64,000 bases of DNA. Source: Bartonella vinsonii subsp. arupensis OK-94-513 (GTDB lineage: Bacteria > Pseudomonadota > Alphaproteobacteria > Rhizobiales > Rhizobiaceae). Location: positions 426,487-490,486 of the forward strand of contig NZ_JH725037.1 of NCBI RefSeq assembly GCF_000278235.1. Direction: 5' to 3'. Below are positions 18,063 through 29,352 of the stretch, in pieces. How positions within the stretch are numbered: the first letter of the stretch is position 1; each line of letters opens with the position of its first letter. The notes beneath the pieces were generated by a model, which had not been told where the DNA came from, ran no database searches, and worked only from the letters and a program-made list of their open reading frames with translations. The position numbers and the translations under genes were made by a program.

Positions 18063-18608
18063 ATGTCATTTTCAAAAATTTCGTTCTTCGTTGCAACATC
18101 AATTGTAATTTCTTTGGCAGGATGTTCAACATCTCGCTTTGACAGTAACAATGACGATAATACATTAGAAGTTTTTTATCCACTTCAACAAATGCAAACA
18201 GAGGTGATGTCTGATTTGCCATCTTCTTATTCGTCAGCACCTGAAGCAGCAGATGTTTCGATGTATGAGAAAGGAGATTCCCAAAGTGATGGGCGAATGG
18301 CTAATCTCGAATTGCCAAGCAATGCCATTGATTTGTTTCCTGCAAGTATTGCGGGGGTGTGGAATCTTTCTGTAGGTGGAAAAGTTTGCCGAATTGCAAC
18401 ACCACAAACAAAATATGGTCAAGGATATCGTGCTGGTCCTTTACACTGTCCAGGAATCGTTTCTCAGGTAAATTCGTGGACTGTTAAAGGAAAAAGATTA
18501 TATTTCTATAATAATTCAGGACGCGTTATCATTACTCTTTATTCTTCCAGTGTTGATCGTTTTGAGGGGCGTACACTCGATGATCGTCCAGTTGTTTTAA
18601 GCCGTTAG
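18063..18608 (+). CDS. omp19: Omp19-type outer-membrane lipoprotein, protease inhibitor Inh family
   Basis: 181 residues from the ATG at 18063, which puts the lipobox LAGC 18-21 residues in. The C-terminal domain (IAGVWNLSVGGKVCRIATPQ, then TKYGQGYRAGPLHCPG, then SWTVKGKRLYFYNNSG) is closely similar to Brucella Omp19, including both Cys that form the family disulfide. Known: Omp19 is a surface lipoprotein that inhibits host gastrointestinal and lysosomal proteases and acts as an adjuvant. Between lipobox and domain lies a low-complexity acidic/Ser linker unlike the Pro-rich Brucella one. It is monocistronic, between dapF (divergent) and zapE. Confidence 0.85.
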   Translation: MSFSKISFFVATSIVISLAGCSTSRFDSNNDDNTLEVFYPLQQMQTEVMSDLPSSYSSAPEAADVSMYEKGDSQSDGRMANLELPSNAIDLFPASIAGVWNLSVGGKVCRIATPQTKYGQGYRAGPLHCPGIVSQVNSWTVKGKRLYFYNNSGRVIITLYSSSVDRFEGRTLDDRPVVLSR

Positions 18609-18708
18609 ATCATTTTTGGTTTTTTATGAAAAAATAAGAAATTTGTGCACAGGTCTGTGAAGCGAATTTATATTTTTCATTGGAAACAGATTGAAAAAGG
18701 TTGTTTGG

Positions 18709-19890
18709 ATGGTGTTAGTGTCGACGCGCTATAAGGAGCTGGTATACAAAGGAGAAATAAGTTTTGATCCTGCTCAATTGGCTTTAACGAAGCATTTTGA
18801 TCGTTTATTAAAAGATGTTGTGAAAAAAAATGCTTCTCGGCCTTGGGCATTTTGGCCTTTCTTTAAGAAAAAAAAACAAACCTTTGTTCATGCTTCAAGG
18901 CAAGATGAAAGTCCCTTTCAGGGATTGTATATTTATGGTGAAGTAGGGCGAGGCAAAACCATGCTCATGGATTTGTTCTTTTCTTGTTTGCGCCAAGAGC
19001 GTAAAAAACGCGCCCATTTTAATGATTTCATGGCTGATGTACATGAGCGCATCAATATTTATCGTCAAAGATCAACATGTGCAAAAGCTGGAAAAGATAA
19101 TCCTATTTTAGCTGTCGCTGAAGATCTTGCACGAGAAGCTCAGGTACTTTGTTTTGATGAATTTAGTGTAACAGATATTGCAGATGCTATGGTATTAGGG
19201 CGTCTTGTTTCTGCTTTGTTTGATAAAGGGGTTTTCTTCGTTGCCACTTCAAACGTTGCTCCAGATAATCTTTATTATAATGGTTTAAATCGAGAACTTT
19301 TTTTGCCTTTTATTCAAGTTTTGAAAGCACATGTTCACATTCTCAATCTTGATGCAAAAACAGATTATCGTCTTGAAAAATCAAATCTACAACATGTGTA
19401 TATAACGCCGTTAGGATTGGAAGCCAATAAATGCATGGATCAAGCTTGGGCATTGGTGCTGCAAGGACAGAAGGAAACATCTGATGAACTTTCTATAAAG
19501 GGGCGTTTTATTCATATTCCACGTACTGGAGCGGGATGCGCACGCTTTGATTATCAAGATTTATGTGCAAAGCCTTTGGCAGCAGTTGAGTATTTAGTAT
19601 TAGGGGAGCGTTATCATACGATTTTTATCGATAATGTACCTGTGATGGACGATACATGTCGCAATGAAACGAAACGGTTTATTTTACTGATTGATATTCT
19701 CTATGAACGCAACATAAGACTATTTATGTCTGCAGCAGCTGTACTTGAGGATTTATATAAAGGATGTGCACAGACGGCAGAAACATTTGAGTTTAAAAGA
19801 ACACAATCGCGTCTTTTTGAAATGCAAAGTCAAGATTATTTAAAATTTTGGTCAGAGCGCTTTCTTTTAAAGGGGAAAAGCGGAATATAA
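18709..19890 (+). CDS. zapE: Cell division ATPase ZapE (AFG1-like)
   Basis: 393 residues. ZapE/AFG1-type AAA ATPases associate with the Z ring and, in mitochondria, with the turnover of respiratory subunits. Walker A GEVGRGKT is at residues 77-84, Walker B is LCFDEFSVTDIADAM, and the sensor region is FVATSNVAPDNLYYNGLNR. The ATG at 18709 fits homologues; a TTG six codons upstream is the alternative. It precedes mdh, as in other Hyphomicrobiales. Confidence 0.9.
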   Translation: MVLVSTRYKELVYKGEISFDPAQLALTKHFDRLLKDVVKKNASRPWAFWPFFKKKKQTFVHASRQDESPFQGLYIYGEVGRGKTMLMDLFFSCLRQERKKRAHFNDFMADVHERINIYRQRSTCAKAGKDNPILAVAEDLAREAQVLCFDEFSVTDIADAMVLGRLVSALFDKGVFFVATSNVAPDNLYYNGLNRELFLPFIQVLKAHVHILNLDAKTDYRLEKSNLQHVYITPLGLEANKCMDQAWALVLQGQKETSDELSIKGRFIHIPRTGAGCARFDYQDLCAKPLAAVEYLVLGERYHTIFIDNVPVMDDTCRNETKRFILLIDILYERNIRLFMSAAAVLEDLYKGCAQTAETFEFKRTQSRLFEMQSQDYLKFWSERFLLKGKSGI

Positions 19891-20137
19891 CTTTACCTTT
19901 ACGTAAACTGTAAAAATAATAACTCTTTGGACTTAAAAGAAGTGTGATAATTCTGTTGTATTTTTTTAAAATTCATTTTATCGATACTTCATGGTAATTT
20001 TCTGATAGTTGTTTCTGTGGAGAATTGTTGCTTCTATGAAAAGAAAAATTTGGTCAGTTTTGTCTCTTTCTCTTTTTAATGATTTATTGAAAATATAGCT
20101 AAGGTCAAAGAAATATTCAGTATACTGGCGCTGATAA

Positions 20138-21136
<999 letters not shown>

Positions 21137-21230
21137 ATATTGAGCAAGGTTCTGTTTATGAAAACAGAGTATTTAGAATATAATAATTTAAGGATTAATG
21201 AAGTGATCCGTAAAAGAAAAGGACAAATGC

Positions 21231-22427
21231 ATGAATATCCATGAATATCAGGCTAAGCGTCTGCTTCATGAATATGGAGCACCAATTGCAAATGGTGTTG
21301 CTGTTTATTCTGTAGAGCAAGCTGAAAAATGGGCAAAAAAATTGCCTGGACCACTCTATGTGGTTAAAAGTCAGATACACGCTGGTGGTCGTGGTAAAGG
21401 AAAGTTTAAAGAACTTGGTCCTGATGCAAAGGGTGGTGTTCGGCTTGCAAAGTCTGTTGAAGAAGTTGTTGCACATGTCCAAGAAATGCTCGGTAAAACT
21501 TTGGTAACAAAACAGACCGGACCAGAGGGCAAGCAGGTCAATCGCCTTTATATTGAGGATGGTGCCGATATTGAGCGAGAGCTTTATCTTTCACTTTTGG
21601 TTGATCGTACCGTTGGTCGGGTTGCTTTCGTTGTTTCAACGGAAGGAGGTATGGATATTGAAACGGTTGCTGAAGAAACACCAGAAAAAATATTAACTCT
21701 ACCCATTGATGCTGTACAGGGTGTTACTGCTGCCGATTGTACAAGGCTTTGTGATGCACTAGATTTGCGCGATAGTGCAAGAGAAGATGGTGAAAAACTT
21801 TTTCCCATTCTCTATAAGGCGTTTTGTGAAAAAGATATGAGCCTTCTTGAAATCAATCCGCTTATTGTGATGAAAGATGGCCATTTGCGCGTTCTTGATG
21901 CAAAAGTTTCTTTTGATAACAACTCTTTGTTCCGTCATCCAGATATTTTGGAATTGCGCGATATCTCAGAAGAAGATCCAAAAGAGATTGAAGCATCAAA
22001 ACATGATCTTGCTTATGTTGCTCTTGAAGGCACAATTGGTTGCATGGTCAATGGGGCAGGTCTTGCTATGGCCACAATGGATATCATTAAACTTTATGGG
22101 GCAGAGCCCGCAAATTTTCTTGATGTGGGTGGTGGAGCTTCAAAAGAAAAGGTAACGGCTGCTTTTAAAATTATTACCGCTGATCCAAATGTTAAAGGGA
22201 TTTTGGTTAATATTTTTGGCGGTATTATGCGTTGCGATGTGATTGCTGAAGGTGTGGTTGCTGCTGTAAGAGAAGTTGGTTTAAAGGTTCCCTTGGTTGT
22301 TCGTCTTGAAGGCACAAATGTTGAGCAAGGTAAAGCAATTATCAGTGACAGTGGTTTGAACGTTATTCCCGCTGATGATTTAGATGATGCTGCTCAAAAA
22401 ATTGTTGCAGCCGTGAAGGGAGCTTAA
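21231..22427 (+). CDS. sucC: Succinyl-CoA synthetase, beta subunit
   Basis: 398 residues. SucC binds the nucleotide and succinate; with SucD it makes ATP or GTP and succinate from succinyl-CoA. It starts [16 protein letters not shown], the family hallmark, then an ATP-grasp fold with [13 protein letters not shown]. The C-terminal CoA-ligase part includes [13 protein letters not shown] and [10 protein letters not shown]. It is 4 bases from sucD. Confidence 0.97.
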   Translation: MNIHEYQAKRLLHEYGAPIANGVAVYSVEQAEKWAKKLPGPLYVVKSQIHAGGRGKGKFKELGPDAKGGVRLAKSVEEVVAHVQEMLGKTLVTKQTGPEGKQVNRLYIEDGADIERELYLSLLVDRTVGRVAFVVSTEGGMDIETVAEETPEKILTLPIDAVQGVTAADCTRLCDALDLRDSAREDGEKLFPILYKAFCEKDMSLLEINPLIVMKDGHLRVLDAKVSFDNNSLFRHPDILELRDISEEDPKEIEASKHDLAYVALEGTIGCMVNGAGLAMATMDIIKLYGAEPANFLDVGGGASKEKVTAAFKIITADPNVKGILVNIFGGIMRCDVIAEGVVAAVREVGLKVPLVVRLEGTNVEQGKAIISDSGLNVIPADDLDDAAQKIVAAVKGA

Positions 22428-22430
22428 GTT

Positions 22431-23333
22431 ATGTCGATTCTTGTGAATAAAGATACAAAAGTTCTGGTTCAAGGGCTTACGGGAAAAACAGGGACGTTCC
22501 ATACAGAACAGGCGCTTGCTTATCATGGCACGCAAATGGTTGGTGGTGTTAACCCTAAAAAGGGTGGTGAAACTTGGGAAGGTTCAAAAGGTGAAACTCT
22601 TCCTATTTTTTCTAGTGTTGAGGAAGGAAAAGCGAAAACAGGAGCAGATGCTTCCGTTATATATGTTCCTCCCGCAGGGGCTGCAACTGCTATTATGGAA
22701 GCTATTGATGCTGAAATCCGTTTAATTATCTGTATTACGGAAGGCATTCCTGTTATGGACATGGTTAAAGTAAAGGCGAGATTGGAGAAATCAAAATCAC
22801 GTCTCATTGGTCCTAATTGTCCTGGTATTCTCACACCCAATGAATGTAAAATAGGTATTATGCCCGGTTCTATTTTTAGAAAAGGTTCTGTCGGTGTTGT
22901 TTCGCGGTCGGGAACTTTAACTTATGAAGCAGTCTTTCAAACTAGTCATGAAGGTCTTGGGCAAACTACAGCTATTGGTATTGGTGGTGATCCTGTTAAG
23001 GGCACTGAGTTTATTGATGTGTTAGAGATGTTTTTAGCTGATGAAGAAACCCAATCTATTGTTATGATCGGTGAAATTGGTGGTTCTGCTGAAGAAGAAG
23101 CAGCACAATTTCTCAAAGATGAAGCAAGAAAAGGTCGTAAAAAGCCGGTGGTTGGTTTTATTGCTGGTCGTACAGCTCCTCCAGGACGTACAATGGGTCA
23201 TGCTGGTGCTGTTATCTCTGGTGGTAAAGGTGGAGCAGAAGATAAAATTGCTGCTATGGAAGCAGCTGGAATTCGCGTTTCTCCTTCACCATCGCAGATA
23301 GGAAAGACTTTGATGTCGGTTTTGAAGGGGTAA
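22431..23333 (+). CDS. sucD: Succinyl-CoA synthetase, alpha subunit
   Basis: 300 residues. SucD carries the CoA-binding domain ([12 protein letters not shown]) and the phosphorylated His in [14 protein letters not shown] near residue 247. [10 protein letters not shown] is the typical loop. It lies 4 bases after sucC and 157 bases before sucA; that gap holds a perfect 13-bp hairpin. Confidence 0.97.
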   Translation: MSILVNKDTKVLVQGLTGKTGTFHTEQALAYHGTQMVGGVNPKKGGETWEGSKGETLPIFSSVEEGKAKTGADASVIYVPPAGAATAIMEAIDAEIRLIICITEGIPVMDMVKVKARLEKSKSRLIGPNCPGILTPNECKIGIMPGSIFRKGSVGVVSRSGTLTYEAVFQTSHEGLGQTTAIGIGGDPVKGTEFIDVLEMFLADEETQSIVMIGEIGGSAEEEAAQFLKDEARKGRKKPVVGFIAGRTAPPGRTMGHAGAVISGGKGGAEDKIAAMEAAGIRVSPSPSQIGKTLMSVLKG

Positions 23334-23370
23334 AAAAATTACCTGAATAAGAATTTTTTCTTATTCAGGT
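23328..23370 (-). terminator. Strong hairpin between sucD and sucA, terminator-shaped on the minus strand
   Basis: ACCTGAATAAGAA (23341-23353) and its exact complement (23358-23370) form a 13-bp stem with a 4-base loop. On the minus strand the stem is followed by AATTTTTTTACC, a proper terminator tail. On the plus strand, along which the suc genes run, no T-run follows. There it may instead shield the upstream mRNA or set the sucCD to sucAB ratio by processing. Confidence 0.55.
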
Positions 23371-23490
23371 GAAACATTAGGTATAAAAAGGTGAAGCTTT
23401 TTTGAATTTTCTGATCTTTTTTTGCTTTACAGGCATTTAGGGGTCGAAAAGAGATATAAGGAGACGGAATAAAATGTTCCGGAGAGGTAT

Positions 23491-26490
23491 ATGGCAAGGC
23501 AGGACGAAATAAATAGTCTTTTTGCACAAACGTCTTTTCTGTATGGTGGAAATGCGGATTATATAGATCAGCTTTATGCCCAATATGAAAAAGATCCCAC
23601 CAGTGTAGATTCGCAGTGGCGTACTTTTTTTGAAAACCTTCATGATAAAAAAGAAGATGTTCTCAGAAATGCTGAAGGGGCAACATGGCAACGTGATCAT
23701 TGGCCGTTAAAGGCAAATGGTGAGTTAGTTTCTGCTCTTGATGGCGATTGGTCTGCTCTTGAAAAGCGTGTTGGTGATAAATTAAAAGAAAAAGCAGCCG
23801 CGGGTGCTGTGCAAAAAGGAAAAGCCTCTAGCGAACAAGATATTATTCGAGCAACCCGTGATTCTGTCCACGCACTTATGATGATTCGTGCTTTTCGAGC
23901 ACGTGGGCATCTTCATGCAAAGCTCGATCCTCTTCAATTGGCGGAAAAACTTGAAGACTACAAAGAGCTCTCTCCAGAAGCTTACGGTTTTACACCTGCT
24001 GATTACGAGCGACCAATTTTTATTGATAATGTTTTAGGGTTAGAATACGCAACTATTCCGCAAATGCTTGAAATTCTCAATCGTACTTATTGTTCAACGA
24101 TTGGGGTGGAATATATGCATATTTCCGATCCTGCTCAAAAAGCATGGCTTCAAGAGCGTATTGAAGGACCAGATAAGCAGATTGCTTTCACACAGAAAGG
24201 CAAGAAGGCTATCCTTAATAAGCTTGTTGAGGCAGAAGGGTTCGAACAGTTTCTAGATACGAAATATAAAGGAACAAAACGTTTTGGACTTGATGGTGGT
24301 GAAGCGCTGATTCCTGCTCTCGAGCAGATTATTAAATGTGGTAGTGCTTTGGGTGTGCAGGAAATTATTTTAGGAATGGCACATCGTGGTCGTTTAAACG
24401 TTCTTTCACAAGTACTAGCAAAACCCCATCGGGCTATTTTTCACGAATTCAAAGGGGGATCTTATAAACCCGATGATGTAGAAGGGTCAGGTGATGTCAA
24501 ATATCATTTGGGAACTTCAGCTGATCTTGAATTTGATGGTAGAAAAGTTCATTTGTCGCTTGTGGCTAATCCATCTCATCTTGAGATTGTTGATCCAGTT
24601 GTTATGGGAAAGGCGCGGGCTAAACAAGATCAACTTATGGGGCTTACGCACACTGATGCACTCCCATTAACTGAACGTTCAAAGGTTTTGCCATTGCTTA
24701 TTCATGGTGATGCTGCTTTCGCTGGGCAAGGTGTTATTCAGGAAACTTTTGGTCTTTCAGGTCTTAAAGGTTATAATGTTGCAGGCTCTGTTCATGTCAT
24801 TATCAATAATCAGATTGGTTTTACAACGGATCCACGTTTTTCGCGCTCCTCGCCTTATCCATCAGATGTAGCAAAAATGATCGATGCTCCCATTTTTCAT
24901 GTGAATGGTGATGATCCTGAAGCTGTTGTTTTTGTTGCAAAAGTGGCGACAGAGTTTCGTCAAATTTTCCATAAACCCGTGGTAATTGATATGTTCTGTT
25001 ATCGCCGTTATGGACATAATGAAGGAGATGAACCCTCCTTTACACAACCGCTTATGTATAAAGCAATTCGTAATCACAAAACGACGCTACAGCTTTATGG
25101 TGAACAATTGGTAGCCGAAGGGGTGGTTGCTTTAGAAGAAATTGAGCAGCAAAAGAAACAATGGCGCGATAAGCTTGAAAGTGAATTTGAAGCTAGTGCT
25201 TCTTATAAACCCAATAAGGCTGATTGGCTTGATGGAAGCTGGACGGGTTTAAAGGCTTGTAGTAGCGCTGAAGAGCAACATTGTGGGACAACTGGTGTTG
25301 CGATAGAGACTTTAAAGGAAATTGGTCAGAAACTTGTAGATATACCAGCAGATTTTCATGTGCATAAAACGATACAGCGTTTTTTGAGTAATCGCGCTAA
25401 AATTTTTGAAACCGGAGAAGGTGTTGATTGGGCAACCGCTGAAGCTTTAGCTTTTGGTTCACTCTGCTTAGAAGGAGCGCCGGTGCGTCTTTCCGGTGAA
25501 GATGTAGAACGTGGGACTTTTTCACAACGCCATTCGGTTCTTTATGACCAAGAAAATGAAGCGCGTTATATTCCTTTGAATCATTTACAGAAGGGGCAAG
25601 CTCTTTATGAGGTTGTCAATTCTATGCTCTCTGAAGAAGCTGTTCTTGGTTTCGAATATGGATATTCCCTTGCTGAACCACGGGGGTTAACGCTTTGGGA
25701 AGCGCAATTTGGCGATTTTTCTAATGGAGCACAGGTTATTTTTGACCAATTTATTTCTTCTGCAGAGCGCAAATGGCTCCGTATGTCTGGTCTGGTGTGT
25801 TTGTTGCCTCATGGTTTTGAAGGGCAAGGACCTGAGCATTCTTCGGCACGTTTGGAACGTTTCCTTCAACTTTGTGCCGAAGATAATATGCAGGTTGCTA
25901 ATTGTACGACACCTGCAAATTATTTTCATATTTTGCGTCGCCAGATTAAACGCGATTTCCGTAAACCTTTGATTTTAATGACACCAAAATCACTTTTGCG
26001 TCATAAGCGGGCTGTTTCTCTTCTCAGTGAAATGGGGACGGAAATGAGTTTCCAGCGTTTGTTACTTGATGATGCAGAATGTCTCAAAGATTCTGCTGTC
26101 AAATTGCAGAAAGATAGTAAAATTCGCCGTATTGTTCTTTGTACAGGTAAGGTTTATTACGACCTTTATGAAGAACGTGAAAAAAGAGGCATTGATAATG
26201 TTTATTTGCTGCGTGTTGAACAGCTTTATCCTTTTCCTGCGAAAGCTTTGGTAGATGTATTATCGCGTTTTTTACAGGCAGAAGTTGTTTGGTGCCAAGA
26301 AGAACCAAAGAATATGGGGGCTTGGTCATTTATTGAGCCTTATTTAGAATGGGTCTTGACGCATATTAATGCTCAATATTCACGTGCACGTTATGCAGGG
26401 CGTCCTGCAAGTGCATCACCGGCCTCTGGGTTGATGGTGAAACATCTTGAACAACTTGCTGCGTTTCTTGAAGACGCATTAGGTTCTTAA
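23491..26490 (+). CDS. sucA: 2-oxoglutarate dehydrogenase E1 component
   Basis: 999 residues. This thiamine-diphosphate enzyme decarboxylates 2-oxoglutarate and transfers succinyl to lipoyl-SucB. The N-terminal segment starting [20 protein letters not shown] binds E2. [14 protein letters not shown] and the ThDP motif [16 protein letters not shown] are present, followed by the transketolase-like pyrimidine domain ([21 protein letters not shown] region). The ATG has GGAGAGG 4 bases ahead. The gene is followed by sucB after 32 bases. Confidence 0.97.
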   Translation: MARQDEINSLFAQTSFLYGGNADYIDQLYAQYEKDPTSVDSQWRTFFENLHDKKEDVLRNAEGATWQRDHWPLKANGELVSALDGDWSALEKRVGDKLKEKAAAGAVQKGKASSEQDIIRATRDSVHALMMIRAFRARGHLHAKLDPLQLAEKLEDYKELSPEAYGFTPADYERPIFIDNVLGLEYATIPQMLEILNRTYCSTIGVEYMHISDPAQKAWLQERIEGPDKQIAFTQKGKKAILNKLVEAEGFEQFLDTKYKGTKRFGLDGGEALIPALEQIIKCGSALGVQEIILGMAHRGRLNVLSQVLAKPHRAIFHEFKGGSYKPDDVEGSGDVKYHLGTSADLEFDGRKVHLSLVANPSHLEIVDPVVMGKARAKQDQLMGLTHTDALPLTERSKVLPLLIHGDAAFAGQGVIQETFGLSGLKGYNVAGSVHVIINNQIGFTTDPRFSRSSPYPSDVAKMIDAPIFHVNGDDPEAVVFVAKVATEFRQIFHKPVVIDMFCYRRYGHNEGDEPSFTQPLMYKAIRNHKTTLQLYGEQLVAEGVVALEEIEQQKKQWRDKLESEFEASASYKPNKADWLDGSWTGLKACSSAEEQHCGTTGVAIETLKEIGQKLVDIPADFHVHKTIQRFLSNRAKIFETGEGVDWATAEALAFGSLCLEGAPVRLSGEDVERGTFSQRHSVLYDQENEARYIPLNHLQKGQALYEVVNSMLSEEAVLGFEYGYSLAEPRGLTLWEAQFGDFSNGAQVIFDQFISSAERKWLRMSGLVCLLPHGFEGQGPEHSSARLERFLQLCAEDNMQVANCTTPANYFHILRRQIKRDFRKPLILMTPKSLLRHKRAVSLLSEMGTEMSFQRLLLDDAECLKDSAVKLQKDSKIRRIVLCTGKVYYDLYEEREKRGIDNVYLLRVEQLYPFPAKALVDVLSRFLQAEVVWCQEEPKNMGAWSFIEPYLEWVLTHINAQYSRARYAGRPASASPASGLMVKHLEQLAAFLEDALGS

Positions 26491-26522
26491 TTTATGACTA
26501 CTCTGATGTATGGAAAAATATT

Positions 26523-27764
26523 ATGACTACTGAAATCCGTGTTCCTACTTTGGGAGAATCAGTTACTGAAGCAACAGTTGGCAAATGGTTTAAAAAACTT
26601 GGCGAAGCTGTTGCTATGGATGAGCCCTTGGTTGAATTAGAAACTGATAAAGTAACAGTTGAGGTTCCTTCGCCTGTTGCGGGAAAATTATCTGAAATCA
26701 TTGCAAAGGAAGGCGATACGGTTGAAGTGAATGCGCTTTTGGGAGCAGTTGAAGCTGGAGCTGCTGGTGTTGCTAAATCACCGTCGTCTTCTGATACATC
26801 TGTGTCTGTAGTTCCGTCTGAATTGGAGCAGCCTTCTTCAAGCAATACAATGCCCCCTGCTCCTTCTGCTGCAAAATTAATGGCTGAAAATAATATTGCA
26901 AAAAGTGATATTTTGGGTTCTGGAAAACGGGGACAAATTCTCAAAGAAGATGTTCTTAATGTTTTAACACAAGGGGTAAAAGCGCCACCTCCTGCTGTTT
27001 CTGCATCTAGCTCTGCATCTGTACCTGCCTCTGTATCTAGTTCTTCCGATGCTTCTGTTCAGGAAATGCGTGAGGAACGAGTCCGTATGACGAAATTGCG
27101 TCAAACAATTGCACGCCGTCTTAAAGATGCACAGAATACAGCGGCAATGTTAACCACATTTAATGAGGTTGATATGTCTGCGGTGATGGATTTGCGCAAG
27201 CGTTATAAGGATCTGTTTGAAAAGAAACATGGTGTTAAGCTTGGTTTTATGGGATTTTTTACCAAGGCTGTTTGTCATGCGTTAAAAGAACTGCCTGCTG
27301 TTAATGCGGAAATTGATGGGACAGATATTATTTACAAAAATTATGTTAATGCCGGAATTGCTGTTGGAACAGATAAGGGGCTTGTCGTTCCTGTCGTTCG
27401 TGATGCAGATCAGATGTCGTTGGCAGAAATTGAAAAGGAAATCGGCCGGTTGGGTCGTCTTGCTCGTGATGGAAAATTAGCAGTTTCTGATATGCAGGGT
27501 GGAACTTTCACTATTACCAATGGTGGGGTTTATGGATCATTAATGTCAACGCCGATTTTGAATGCTCCACAATCTGGTATTTTGGGAATGCATGCTATTA
27601 AAGAGCGGGCAATGGTTATTGATGGCCAAATTGCTATTCGCCCTATGATGTATCTAGCACTTTCTTATGATCATCGTATTGTAGATGGCCAAGAAGCTGT
27701 GACTTTCCTTGTGCGTGTTAAGGAAAGTTTAGAAGATCCGGAACGCCTTGTTCTTGACTTGTAA
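26523..27764 (+). CDS. sucB: 2-oxoglutarate dehydrogenase E2, dihydrolipoyllysine succinyltransferase
   Basis: 413 residues. One N-terminal lipoyl domain carries the lipoyl-Lys K43 in [10 protein letters not shown] Ser/Pro/Ala linker follows, then the peripheral-subunit-binding domain ([12 protein letters not shown] to [12 protein letters not shown]), a second Ser-rich linker and the C-terminal acyltransferase core with [10 protein letters not shown]. The single lipoyl domain is usual for OGDH E2. It sits between sucA and lpd. Confidence 0.97.
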   Translation: MTTEIRVPTLGESVTEATVGKWFKKLGEAVAMDEPLVELETDKVTVEVPSPVAGKLSEIIAKEGDTVEVNALLGAVEAGAAGVAKSPSSSDTSVSVVPSELEQPSSSNTMPPAPSAAKLMAENNIAKSDILGSGKRGQILKEDVLNVLTQGVKAPPPAVSASSSASVPASVSSSSDASVQEMREERVRMTKLRQTIARRLKDAQNTAAMLTTFNEVDMSAVMDLRKRYKDLFEKKHGVKLGFMGFFTKAVCHALKELPAVNAEIDGTDIIYKNYVNAGIAVGTDKGLVVPVVRDADQMSLAEIEKEIGRLGRLARDGKLAVSDMQGGTFTITNGGVYGSLMSTPILNAPQSGILGMHAIKERAMVIDGQIAIRPMMYLALSYDHRIVDGQEAVTFLVRVKESLEDPERLVLDL

Positions 27765-27795
27765 AATAGAGTTTTCAGAATGAAAGGAAAAACGG

Positions 27796-29202
27796 ATGTC
27801 TTATGATGTGGTTGTGATTGGAGCGGGACCAGGTGGTTATGTCGCGGCAATAAAAGCAGCGCAATTGGGCCTTAAAACAGCAATTATTGAAAAGCGTACA
27901 ACGTTGGGAGGTACATGTCTTAATGTTGGTTGTATTCCTTCTAAAGCGTTGCTCCATGCCTCGGAAGTGTTTGCTGAAACGCAGCATGGCTTTGAAACAC
28001 TTGGTATTTCTATTGCAAAATCGAAGCTTAATCTTAATCAAATGATGGCGCATAAAAAGGCTGTTGTTACAGCTAATACCAGTGGCGTTTCTTTTTTGAT
28101 GAAAAAGAATAAAGTTGATACTTTTTTTGGTACAGCCAAGATTTTAGCCGCGGGTCAAGTTGAAGTCGTTGCTAGGGATGGTAATAAACAAACGATTGCA
28201 ACGAAAAATATTATTATTGCTACAGGTTCAGAGAGTTCGAGCATTCCGGGTGTGAATGTTGAAATCGATGAAAAGGTTGTTGTCTCTTCTACAGGGGCTC
28301 TTGCCCTTGAAAAAGTACCAACACACATGATTGTTGTTGGGGCTGGTGTTATTGGTTCAGAGCTTGGTTCAGTTTGGAGCCGCTTAGGCGCTAAAGTTAC
28401 TATTATTGAATATCTTAATAAAGTTTTAGGATCAATGGATGGTGAAATTTCACGGCAGTTCCAAAAAATAATGGAAAAACAGGGAATTGAATATAAGATT
28501 GGCGCGAAAGTGACAGCTATTACGCAATCTGGTTCAGGAGCTCAAGTGAGCTTTGAAGCGGTCAAAGGTGGTGAATCTGAAACTTTAGAGGCTGATGTTG
28601 TGCTCATTGCTACTGGACGTTCTCCATACACGGAAGGTCTTGGTTTGGTAGAAGCTGGTGTTAAAGTGGATGAGCGTGGTTTTATTGATATCGATGCGCA
28701 TTGGCAGACGAATATTCCAGGAATTTATGCAATTGGTGATGTTGTTAAAGGACCAATGCTGGCGCATAAAGCAGAGGAAGAAGGCGTTGCTGTAGCAGAA
28801 ATTTTGGCAGGTCAAAAAGGGCATGTTAATTTTGATGTCATTCCTAGTGTTGTTTATACACAGCCGGAAATTGCTAGTGTGGGAAAGACAGAAGAAGAAC
28901 TAAAAGCTGCCGGTATTGATTATAATGTTGGTAAATTTCCTTTTATGGCCAATGGTCGTGCACGTGCGATGCAGAAAAATGATGGCTTTGTTAAAATCCT
29001 TGCGGATAAAAAGACAGATCGGGTTTTGGGTGGACATATTCTTGGATTTGGGGCTGGTGAAATGATCCATGAAATTGCAGTTTTAATGGAATTTGGTGGC
29101 TCATCAGAAGATTTAGGACGTTGTTGCCATGCACATCCTACTTTATCAGAAGCAGTGCGAGAGGCAGCTTTAGCAACATTTGCTAAACCACTACATATTT
29201 AA
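27796..29202 (+). CDS. lpd: Dihydrolipoyl dehydrogenase (E3)
   Basis: 468 residues. E3 reoxidises dihydrolipoamide with NAD+. The FAD loop is GAGPGGYVAA (residues 9-18), the redox disulfide is C41/C46 (GGTCLNVGCIPSK), the NAD loop is VVGAGVIGSELG, and the C-terminal His-Glu dyad is in CCHAHPTLSEA. Position after sucB marks it as the OGDH-dedicated E3. The operon ends at the hairpin at 29292. Confidence 0.97.
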   Translation: MSYDVVVIGAGPGGYVAAIKAAQLGLKTAIIEKRTTLGGTCLNVGCIPSKALLHASEVFAETQHGFETLGISIAKSKLNLNQMMAHKKAVVTANTSGVSFLMKKNKVDTFFGTAKILAAGQVEVVARDGNKQTIATKNIIIATGSESSSIPGVNVEIDEKVVVSSTGALALEKVPTHMIVVGAGVIGSELGSVWSRLGAKVTIIEYLNKVLGSMDGEISRQFQKIMEKQGIEYKIGAKVTAITQSGSGAQVSFEAVKGGESETLEADVVLIATGRSPYTEGLGLVEAGVKVDERGFIDIDAHWQTNIPGIYAIGDVVKGPMLAHKAEEEGVAVAEILAGQKGHVNFDVIPSVVYTQPEIASVGKTEEELKAAGIDYNVGKFPFMANGRARAMQKNDGFVKILADKKTDRVLGGHILGFGAGEMIHEIAVLMEFGGSSEDLGRCCHAHPTLSEAVREAALATFAKPLHI

Positions 29203-29291
29203 TATCTGGTTTGACGCTTTTTAGCGCTTTATAACTCCTTCTGAAAAGGGGAAAGATGCTATTTTCGAATTTACATGTTGTGTATTTTTGA

Positions 29292-29325
29292 AAAAACCGC
29301 CTTTTTAAAAGGGGCGGTTTTTTTG
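29292..29325. terminator. Bidirectional Rho-independent terminator
   Basis: AAAACCGCC and GGCGGTTTT form a stem extended inward by CTTTT/AAAAG, with A-runs on the left and T-runs on the right. It works for lpd rightward and for the convergent dehydrogenase gene leftward. Confidence 0.85.
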
Positions 29326-29352
29326 TATTTGTTTCTAGTATTGGAAATAAGT

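Noticed and set aside
18177-18185. DnaA-box-like TTATCCACT in omp19
   Set aside because: It is an isolated coding-region match with one mismatch, and no cluster surrounds it.
21151-21168. 7-bp hairpin between mdh and sucC as a terminator
   Set aside because: No T-run follows, and the genes around it form one functional run.
26498-26944. 148-codon minus-strand frame opposite sucB
   Set aside because: It is a shadow of the lipoyl domain and Ser-rich linker coding of sucB, with low-complexity composition and no ribosome binding site.
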